This document shows positions 1 to 7,782 of a stretch of 29,240 nt of DNA, in pieces. Position 1 is the first letter of the stretch; every line of letters begins with the position of its first letter. This DNA comes from Astrocystis sublimbata (Eukaryota; Ascomycota; Sordariomycetes; Xylariales; Xylariaceae). Made by a program: the position numbers and the translations under genes. The notes under the pieces are model-generated. The model was not told the origin of the DNA and did no database searches. It saw nothing but the letters and a program-made list of their open reading frames with translations. Where the stretch lies: NCBI GenBank assembly GCA_022453515.1, contig JAJNNY010000132.1, positions 1-29,240 of the forward strand. The letters run 5' to 3'.

Positions 1-581
1 CGCTCAAATACGCAGACCGCTCCGTGAAGCTGCTGCGCATCGACTCCTCCCAGGGCGCCCACGACGTCAGCTACGATGCGTGGAACTACCTGATCACCGG
101 GTCCTCGGCCACGAAAAACCCCACCGCCGGCGGCCAGACTCCGATGGATTTCGAATACCTAGACCCCGGCGAGTGCTCGAGCCTGATCCACACGGACAAG
201 CACAAGCTGCCGCTGAGCGCCTCCAACAGCATCAATTACCTCGCCAGCTGTCTCGAGCAGCCGGATAGCTGGGTCGCTAAGAACTACGTGCTGTATAATA
301 TCCAGGACGCCATTTGCACGTGGGGCCACGATGAGAAATGCGAGCTGGACTGGCCGAATGCGAACCAGCCTACGTGTGAGCATACATTGGGCGACCCGGT
401 TGCGCTGACGACGCAGCCGGTGTACAATATTCGGTATCCGTCGGGCGACAAAGTATCTGCTTCCTCTGGGGAGGTTGTCAGTGATGGTGGAGAGTCCGGG
501 GGCTCAGGTGCTGGGAAGCCTGTGCCTGTCGTGGCAGCCATAGTGAGCCTGGCGGCTTACCATCTTTTTGTTATGTTTTGA
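1..581 (+). pseudogene. Partial copy of a secreted cysteine-rich protein gene (cut by window start)
   Basis: This is the left-arm duplicate of the gene at 6197-6988. The frame enters with the last two bases of a Ser codon and encodes residues 72-263 of the same protein, with an identical translation and stop. The signal peptide and first 71 residues would lie before base 1. A GTG at 24 is an internal Val codon, not a start. It has no internal stop and stays GC-rich, so it shows no RIP despite being a long perfect duplicate. Whether a complete second copy exists depends on whether the palindrome is real and on what lies before base 1. Confidence 0.8.
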
Positions 582-2320
582 TCGTGTTAGCGAGTCTCGA
601 GTATTTTTCAGTTCACAATGTCTTATTTATACTGTCAGGAAGGGGGGAGGTTTGTCAGTTTGGACGAACGTGCGGGATTGGATCAGTAGGAATGATACCC
701 TGGAGGAGGATGCGTTGCGAGCGACTATGATTTGCCACGAATACCCTGTTATGTTAATGTTTTATACTCGAATTTTGGATCAAGAAAACTTTGTCTAGCT
801 ATCTATGAAGCTGCTTTTATTCTATGCCAGGCTGTCTGTGAGAAATGCCTGCCTCGTGTACACCCGTGTCTACGAATTGTAAAGCCGTAATGTAATATCA
901 TTAAACAAACTGCTTGTATACGAGTCAACAGAACATCCCATCGTTTTGCATACAAGGACACTGAGATGGAACAAGATATCATCTAGAACATCGGCGCATT
1001 GTCAATATCCTCATGGACAGTCAAGATAAGGTCGCAGAAAGCATGGTCCGGAAGGGAATATTGAGATACCAAACTAGGGGCCCGATAGCCATTGCACGAT
1101 CAGCACCACCTATTTGAGACAACGTGGAACAGTCGTGAGACTTGCAAGTAAAGCTCGTAACCGAGTCATATTACTGTGTACATTTCGTAACAAGCACAAC
1201 CACCTCCTCTGCGGTATCGTGTGCTATAACTACCTCATCCTCAAGACACAAGTAGATGCCGTCTGTGAAAGTATGGTGCCGCTAGCGACCTATCGATCTG
1301 TGGGAACTATACTTTTTTGAAACGGGCTCGAAGTCCGTCGTTCGCACGCCTGTTCCCTAGCCGCTACGGGTAAGTCTCCTTCATACCATCTAGTATCTAG
1401 TCTCCAAAAAAAAGCCAAGGGTATCAACTATTGTAACCACGCAACGAAGTCACCAGGGGAGTTAGGCTAGACTATCTATCTTTCAAGCTGAACTCATTCC
1501 CGTCTTGCGTCAGGATGGCTGAGCAGTCGCGCTCGGTCATTCTAGACAGCTCTTTACTCGTCGGGCATACGGGGTGTACACACAGTTCTCATGGATCTCA
1601 GTTGATAGATACCCTGTTCTCGAGCGATCGCATTGTATACTTGTACCATTGTTCCCGCCCAACCGGTGTATCCTTAGACTCTGCACAACCTTAGTGGTCA
1701 GTCACCCTGTCCTTTGTCCGGTAGTGAGTGGGTATTACGTATTGTCTATCTATCGTCAATGCCAACTTGACGACAACAGCGTCAGTTCCTCCGTTAGGTG
1801 TACACCTTAGCTACAGATCATAAATCAACTTCTCATGACATGTTCGTATTTAGCTCGCCAGAAGCCTGAAATCTTGGGTGAAAATGCCACATGATTACAT
1901 TAAATCTGTATTTTTATGTTCATCCAGAGATGATGGTCTTTTCGCATCTCGAGGCATGCATTCAAGAGTGCAAGCAGCATTAGAAAATCCCGATATACCT
2001 AATTAAGTAGTCAAACATGATGAATAAGTGACATGAATTCGGTATAGCAACTCATCTATCATGATGCCGTCTAGTGTTATGGCAGCTCCCCCCCTCCCCT
2101 TAGATGAACGATTGTATGTAGACTTGTTTCTTACCTATTACAAACAACTACTTATCCAACCATCCTACAGCTAAATAGGAGCACTTGAAACTGTTTCCTA
2201 TATAAAGCAAACAAAACATAAACCTAGGGGAGAACAAACCTCCGTCCGTCTATTATATATACCAATATGTCGGGTCCGTTAATTAACACTACACAACCAA
2301 TCAACAATAACGTCATCCAC
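582..2320. other. Gene-free stretch of the left arm
   Basis: This stretch of about 1.7 kb lies between the partial secreted-protein gene and the transposon relic. It holds only short open frames (68-78 codons at 574-798, 1114-1320 and 1574-1810), with no recognisable motif, signal peptide or splice pattern. The same frames occur mirrored in the right arm. I see no RNA gene I can support. It is probably 3' flank of the secreted-protein gene plus old intergenic DNA. Confidence 0.6.
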
Positions 2321-2352
2321 AAGTAGTCTTCGCACCCAAGTAGTCTTCGCAC
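2321..2352 (+). repeat. Two direct copies of a 15-bp motif at the transposon's 5' edge
   Basis: AAGTAGTCTTCGCAC occurs at 2321-2335 and again at 2338-2352, separated by CC. It lies about 60-90 bp before the start of the degraded transposase frame, where pogo/Fot-type elements carry terminal inverted repeats and transposase-binding sites. It is therefore a candidate terminal or subterminal repeat. The matching far end is absent because the element is cut at the palindrome centre. The mirrored pair is at 4426-4457. Confidence 0.6.
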
Positions 2353-2408
2353 TTTTCAACATTTCTAAACCTTCTACCTTTACTTACAAATATTTTACTA
2401 ATCACAAT

Positions 2409-3380
2409 ATGATATATAAATCTAGTGAAGCTAATCTGCAGCTAGCGATTTAGGCTAAAAAACGTAACCCTGAATTTTCCCTACGTAAGATTGCTAAGAT
2501 CTATAATATTTGCGACCGTACATTATCCCAACGTTTCAATAGTTCCTAACCACGCCACTTTGCTAACCAAAAATTACGAAAACTTACGATGTTTGAAGAA
2601 GATACGATTGCTAGACGCGTAATCGAGCTAGGTTCGCGAGCGTTTCCGCCCCGGCTTCGATATATTGAAGAAATAGCCAATATCCTCCAACGCGTACGCG
2701 ACGCGAAACCCGTGGGCAAGAACTGGGCCTCGAACTTCGTACAACAACGACCTAACCTCCGAACGCGTTTAAATCGTCGAATCGATTACTAGCGAGCCTT
2801 TAACGAAAATTCTACAAGTTATCGCGCGTAGTTCAAGCTTATAGCTGATATAATTACGAAATACAGTATTGCGGTTAAGGATATATATAACTTTAACGAG
2901 TTAGGGTTTTTAATAGGTATAATTATAACTAGAATAGTTGTAACAAGCTTAGAAAGACGTAAAAGACCTAGGCAGGCCCAGCAAGGAGGTAGAGAATAGG
3001 TTATAGTGGTTCAAGCCATCAATTCTTAAGGCTGGGTAGTGCCGCCGTATATCATCTTCGCGGGCGTATATCACCTCGCGTTTTAGTATCGCGACACCAC
3101 TCTACCACTCAACTGGGTCATCGATCTCTCAAGTAATAGTTGGACCACGAACGAAATAGGCGTAAAATAGCTACAGTACTTCGATTTACATACTCGGAGC
3201 TATATAAAGGGTATAAAACGCCTCTTGATCCTTAATAGTTATAAAAGCCACTATTTGATAGAATTCGAGGAATTTTATAAAAACAATAATATTATTACCC
3301 TTTATATGCCTATTTATTCGTTATATAAACTTTAGCCTTTTGATCTAGTACTTTTAATATAATAAAATACTTCTACTTAT
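2409..3380 (+). pseudogene. RIP-degraded pogo/Fot-like DDE transposase, 3'-truncated (left arm)
   Basis: A single frame from the ATG at 2409 reads as a CENP-B-type helix-turn-helix plus DDE transposase of the fungal pogo/Fot (Tc1/mariner) group. It shows RKIAKIYNI and LSQRFN in the first helix-turn-helix region, FPPRL and PVGKNWASNF in the second, then YNFNELGF, LERRKRP, SWTTNEIG, LLILNSYKSH and NNIITLYMP. Nine in-frame stops interrupt it, starting at 2451, 2547, 2790, 2829, 2997, 3027, 3084, 3168 and 3333. All are TAG or TAA, as expected from CAG/CAA or TGG codons hit by C-to-T or G-to-A changes. Both visible catalytic Asp positions of the family (NFDETGF and LDGHxSH) read Asn here, again by G-to-A. 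The frame is lost at the T4 run (3352-3355), and the element ends at the palindrome centre without its C-terminus or 3' terminal repeat. Confidence 0.88.
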
Positions 3381-3396
3381 ATAAGTCCTTGATATA
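3381..3396. other. Unpaired 16-base spacer at the palindrome centre
   Basis: These are the only bases between the two arms that do not pair. The flanking arm ends are ACTTAT (3375-3380) and ATAAGT (3397-3402). ACTTATATAAGT at 3376-3387 is itself a small perfect palindrome overlapping the left end of the spacer. Short inverted microhomology around a small loop is what fold-back (snap-back) priming leaves, in the cell or during DNA amplification. Confidence 0.85.
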
Positions 3397-4369
3397 ATAA
3401 GTAGAAGTATTTTATTATATTAAAAAGTACTAGATCAAAAGGCTAAAGTTTATATAACGAATAAATAGGCATATAAAGGGTAATAATATTATTGTTTTTA
3501 TAAAATTCCTCGAATTCTATCAAATAGTGGCTTTTATAACTATTAAGGATCAAGAGGCGTTTTATACCCTTTATATAGCTCCGAGTATGTAAATCGAAGT
3601 ACTGTAGCTATTTTACGCCTATTTCGTTCGTGGTCCAACTATTACTTGAGAGATCGATGACCCAGTTGAGTGGTAGAGTGGTGTCGCGATACTAAAACGC
3701 GAGGTGATATACGCCCGCGAAGATGATATACGGCGGCACTACCCAGCCTTAAGAATTGATGGCTTGAACCACTATAACCTATTCTCTACCTCCTTGCTGG
3801 GCCTGCCTAGGTCTTTTACGTCTTTCTAAGCTTGTTACAACTATTCTAGTTATAATTATACCTATTAAAAACCCTAACTCGTTAAAGTTATATATATCCT
3901 TAACCGCAATACTGTATTTCGTAATTATATCAGCTATAAGCTTGAACTACGCGCGATAACTTGTAGAATTTTCGTTAAAGGCTCGCTAGTAATCGATTCG
4001 ACGATTTAAACGCGTTCGGAGGTTAGGTCGTTGTTGTACGAAGTTCGAGGCCCAGTTCTTGCCCACGGGTTTCGCGTCGCGTACGCGTTGGAGGATATTG
4101 GCTATTTCTTCAATATATCGAAGCCGGGGCGGAAACGCTCGCGAACCTAGCTCGATTACGCGTCTAGCAATCGTATCTTCTTCAAACATCGTAAGTTTTC
4201 GTAATTTTTGGTTAGCAAAGTGGCGTGGTTAGGAACTATTGAAACGTTGGGATAATGTACGGTCGCAAATATTATAGATCTTAGCAATCTTACGTAGGGA
4301 AAATTCAGGGTTACGTTTTTTAGCCTAAATCGCTAGCTGCAGATTAGCTTCACTAGATTTATATATCAT
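3397..4369 (-). pseudogene. RIP-degraded pogo/Fot-like DDE transposase, 3'-truncated (right arm)
   Basis: Mirror copy of the relic at 2409-3380 with the same nine TAG/TAA codons and the same Asp-to-Asn losses. In this copy the homopolymer is five bases (3422-3426), and the frame runs on past the equivalent of the QPLD motif as PFDLVLFNIIKYF. That matches the spacing expected in the family, so this copy is closer to the ancestral element. The C-terminal part of the transposase is absent because the sequence folds back at the palindrome centre. Confidence 0.88.
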
Positions 4370-4425
4370 ATTGTGATTAGTAAAATATTTGTAAGTAAAG
4401 GTAGAAGGTTTAGAAATGTTGAAAA

Positions 4426-4457
4426 GTGCGAAGACTACTTGGGTGCGAAGACTACTT
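4426..4457 (-). repeat. Mirrored pair of the 15-bp transposon-edge motif
   Basis: This is the reverse complement of the direct repeat at 2321-2352: GTGCGAAGACTACTT twice with GG between. It marks the probable 5' edge of the right-arm transposon relic. Confidence 0.6.
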
Positions 4458-6196
4458 GTGGATGACGTTATTGTTGATTGGTTGTGTAGTGTTAATTAAC
4501 GGACCCGACATATTGGTATATATAATAGACGGACGGAGGTTTGTTCTCCCCTAGGTTTATGTTTTGTTTGCTTTATATAGGAAACAGTTTCAAGTGCTCC
4601 TATTTAGCTGTAGGATGGTTGGATAAGTAGTTGTTTGTAATAGGTAAGAAACAAGTCTACATACAATCGTTCATCTAAGGGGAGGGGGGGAGCTGCCATA
4701 ACACTAGACGGCATCATGATAGATGAGTTGCTATACCGAATTCATGTCACTTATTCATCATGTTTGACTACTTAATTAGGTATATCGGGATTTTCTAATG
4801 CTGCTTGCACTCTTGAATGCATGCCTCGAGATGCGAAAAGACCATCATCTCTGGATGAACATAAAAATACAGATTTAATGTAATCATGTGGCATTTTCAC
4901 CCAAGATTTCAGGCTTCTGGCGAGCTAAATACGAACATGTCATGAGAAGTTGATTTATGATCTGTAGCTAAGGTGTACACCTAACGGAGGAACTGACGCT
5001 GTTGTCGTCAAGTTGGCATTGACGATAGATAGACAATACGTAATACCCACTCACTACCGGACAAAGGACAGGGTGACTGACCACTAAGGTTGTGCAGAGT
5101 CTAAGGATACACCGGTTGGGCGGGAACAATGGTACAAGTATACAATGCGATCGCTCGAGAACAGGGTATCTATCAACTGAGATCCATGAGAACTGTGTGT
5201 ACACCCCGTATGCCCGACGAGTAAAGAGCTGTCTAGAATGACCGAGCGCGACTGCTCAGCCATCCTGACGCAAGACGGGAATGAGTTCAGCTTGAAAGAT
5301 AGATAGTCTAGCCTAACTCCCCTGGTGACTTCGTTGCGTGGTTACAATAGTTGATACCCTTGGCTTTTTTTTGGAGACTAGATACTAGATGGTATGAAGG
5401 AGACTTACCCGTAGCGGCTAGGGAACAGGCGTGCGAACGACGGACTTCGAGCCCGTTTCAAAAAAGTATAGTTCCCACAGATCGATAGGTCGCTAGCGGC
5501 ACCATACTTTCACAGACGGCATCTACTTGTGTCTTGAGGATGAGGTAGTTATAGCACACGATACCGCAGAGGAGGTGGTTGTGCTTGTTACGAAATGTAC
5601 ACAGTAATATGACTCGGTTACGAGCTTTACTTGCAAGTCTCACGACTGTTCCACGTTGTCTCAAATAGGTGGTGCTGATCGTGCAATGGCTATCGGGCCC
5701 CTAGTTTGGTATCTCAATATTCCCTTCCGGACCATGCTTTCTGCGACCTTATCTTGACTGTCCATGAGGATATTGACAATGCGCCGATGTTCTAGATGAT
5801 ATCTTGTTCCATCTCAGTGTCCTTGTATGCAAAACGATGGGATGTTCTGTTGACTCGTATACAAGCAGTTTGTTTAATGATATTACATTACGGCTTTACA
5901 ATTCGTAGACACGGGTGTACACGAGGCAGGCATTTCTCACAGACAGCCTGGCATAGAATAAAAGCAGCTTCATAGATAGCTAGACAAAGTTTTCTTGATC
6001 CAAAATTCGAGTATAAAACATTAACATAACAGGGTATTCGTGGCAAATCATAGTCGCTCGCAACGCATCCTCCTCCAGGGTATCATTCCTACTGATCCAA
6101 TCCCGCACGTTCGTCCAAACTGACAAACCTCCCCCCTTCCTGACAGTATAAATAAGACATTGTGAACTGAAAAATACTCGAGACTCGCTAACACGA
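4458..6196. other. Gene-free stretch of the right arm
   Basis: Mirror image of 582-2320. It holds only short open frames on either strand and no recognisable protein, RNA gene or repeat. It would contain the 3' untranslated region of the secreted-protein gene that ends at 6197. The boundary between intergenic DNA and the transposon is judged only from the 15-bp repeats and the transposase start. Confidence 0.6.
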
Positions 6197-6988
6197 TCAA
6201 AACATAACAAAAAGATGGTAAGCCGCCAGGCTCACTATGGCTGCCACGACAGGCACAGGCTTCCCAGCACCTGAGCCCCCGGACTCTCCACCATCACTGA
6301 CAACCTCCCCAGAGGAAGCAGATACTTTGTCGCCCGACGGATACCGAATATTGTACACCGGCTGCGTCGTCAGCGCAACCGGGTCGCCCAATGTATGCTC
6401 ACACGTAGGCTGGTTCGCATTCGGCCAGTCCAGCTCGCATTTCTCATCGTGGCCCCACGTGCAAATGGCGTCCTGGATATTATACAGCACGTAGTTCTTA
6501 GCGACCCAGCTATCCGGCTGCTCGAGACAGCTGGCGAGGTAATTGATGCTGTTGGAGGCGCTCAGCGGCAGCTTGTGCTTGTCCGTGTGGATCAGGCTCG
6601 AGCACTCGCCGGGGTCTAGGTATTCGAAATCCATCGGAGTCTGGCCGCCGGCGGTGGGGTTTTTCGTGGCCGAGGACCCGGTGATCAGGTAGTTCCACGC
6701 ATCGTAGCTGACGTCGTGGGCGCCCTGGGAGGAGTCGATGCGCAGCAGCTTCACGGAGCGGTCTGCGTATTTGAGCGAGACGCAGATGTTGTTGCAGTCG
6801 ACGGAGCCGGGCCAGTATGCGATGCGGTCCGTGTTCACTTTGCAGCCCAGCACGCCGACCGAGGAGGAGTAGCTGTCGTGGGGTGTTGCCCACACCGTCC
6901 CGCTGCTGGCGGCGCGCGAGGCGACGTCGGCGGGTGCGGCTGTCGCGGCTGTCAGAAGCGACAGGATGTAAGGAGAGGCAAAGCGCAT
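6197..6988 (-). CDS. Secreted, probably GPI-anchored cysteine-rich protein
   Basis: A single-exon frame of 263 residues. The N-terminus (MRFASPYILSLLTAATAAPA) is a classical signal peptide. Eight cysteines (C49, C65, C69, C129, C154, C176, C184, C196) suggest four disulfides. From about residue 222 the chain is Ser/Gly-rich and then ends in a roughly 20-residue hydrophobic tail with no charged residue after K243, the layout of a GPI-attachment signal, so the product probably sits at the plasma membrane or cell wall. The middle (VNTDRIAYWP, then GAHDVSYDAWNYL) resembles the ending of double-psi beta-barrel (RlpA/barwin/expansin-like) domains, where a Gly-x-Asp-hydrophobic-Ser motif precedes a helix. 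This is inference from pattern, not a firm family call. It could be a wall-modifying protein or a host-interaction effector; I cannot tell which. A truncated twin is at 1-581. Confidence 0.8.
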   Translation of the reverse strand: MRFASPYILSLLTAATAAPADVASRAASSGTVWATPHDSYSSSVGVLGCKVNTDRIAYWPGSVDCNNICVSLKYADRSVKLLRIDSSQGAHDVSYDAWNYLITGSSATKNPTAGGQTPMDFEYLDPGECSSLIHTDKHKLPLSASNSINYLASCLEQPDSWVAKNYVLYNIQDAICTWGHDEKCELDWPNANQPTCEHTLGDPVALTTQPVYNIRYPSGDKVSASSGEVVSDGGESGGSGAGKPVPVVAAIVSLAAYHLFVMF

Positions 6989-7782
6989 GGTTGGTAGAGT
7001 CGGTCGCTAGTTCAGTAAATGAGTGGCTGGAATGAGGCGGACTTTTCGCCAATTGTCAACACTCAATTCTCAAAAGAGTGGCGGGTGCTGAAATGAATGA
7101 ATAAATGAGTGACTGAATAATAGCATACTGCGCCCAGGCGTCAGATGTGGCTCGGCATGCGGGCTATTTCGAAGTATGTCGGCGACTCGACCTTGAGGTG
7201 GCGCGTTGTGGTTTGGTGCATGCTCGACTTCACCGGGCTTGTCAATTCGAATTCGCGCAGACCGAAACGGTGAGAGGAAAGGCGCGCCGGGTAGGCAATC
7301 TGGGGTATCGTGGCCGGCTCTGCTTCGACCGCGTGACAGTTAAATGAGTTGTCTCCTTTGGGCTTAGTACAAAAGACCCTGGGCCTTGGCTTGGAAATGC
7401 CGGTAGGGCAAGTGAGCATGTCCTAGGGCAGCTACTAACCAACCTTGGTCCTTGAAGCATCAAGCTCGATGGCGGGGGAGGGGTCAACCACCTTTGCCTG
7501 CCCTTCAGTTCATCCATCCCACCACCCATTGATCGGGACCAACTCCAAAATTCAAATCAAAGACAAGTCACGAGAAACAAGCAGTCAAAGGCGCAACTGA
7601 AAATTGGTTTGGAACGCTGTATAACAGATTCGAGTTGGATGTGCTAGTAATAAATAGTAAGTCTAAGAAAAAGTCCCGTCCCCAGCTTATCATCTATGGG
7701 GAGATAAAACGCCATTCGATAATGTTTTGATCGTGGATATCATAACTCGTCCGAACAAAAGAAAGAAAGAGAATGTCCTGCT
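6989..7782. promoter_or_regulatory. Intergenic: promoter of the secreted-protein gene and 3' flank of the HAD gene
   Basis: Both neighbours are on the minus strand, so the part next to 6988 should be the promoter of the secreted-protein gene and the part next to 7783 the terminator of the hydrolase gene. Upstream of the ATG there is a direct repeat, AAATGAGTGGCTGGAAT at about 7017 and AAATGAGTGACTGAAT at about 7103, the second inside a degenerate TGAA-rich tract (7089-7119). No clear TATA box was seen. Confidence 0.4.

Larger units (their letters stand above)
1..3380 (+). repeat. Left arm of a 6.8-kb inverted repeat
   Basis: Every segment I compared is the reverse complement of the right arm: base x pairs with base 6778-x over most of the length, and with 6777-x inside a one-base indel near the centre. 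Base 1 pairs with base 6777, so the arm runs off the window edge and its true outer end is unseen. The only difference found is a run of four T at 3352-3355 against five A at 3422-3426. The arm carries a partial secreted-protein gene, a gene-free stretch and a transposase relic. Confidence 0.97.
3397..6777 (-). repeat. Right arm of the inverted repeat
   Basis: Reverse-complement copy of bases 1-3380, separated from it by 16 unpaired bases at 3381-3396. This arm continues into unique sequence after 6777 without interruption, in the middle of an intact coding frame, so it is probably the native copy. Its A5 run at 3422-3426 also keeps the transposase relic in frame, where the left arm's T4 breaks it. 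Confidence 0.97.

Noticed and set aside
1509..1528. GTCAGGATGGCTGAGCAGTC resembles the 5' end of a eukaryotic tRNA-Ser or tRNA-Leu with its A box.
   Set aside because: The next 70 bases contain no anticodon arm, no GGTTCGA-type B box and no matching acceptor strand, on either arm copy.
574..1810. Open frames of 68-78 codons in the left arm and their mirrored copies at 4968-6210.
   Set aside because: They are short, without motifs or signal peptides, and some lack an ATG. They appear twice only because the arms are identical.
3381..3396. A telomere or telomere-fusion junction at the palindrome centre.
   Set aside because: No TTAGGG-type repeats are present at or near the centre; the sequence there is transposon relic.
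5400..5470. GGACTTCGAGCCC followed by an A run looks slightly like a tRNA T arm and end.
   Set aside because: The T stem does not pair (CGGAC against CCGTT), no A box is found at the right distance, and the run is A rather than T on the relevant strand.
1..6777. The palindrome as the terminal inverted repeats of a large mobile element.
   Set aside because: The arms meet within 16 bases, so there is no element body between them, and they carry a host-type gene rather than transposition genes of their own.
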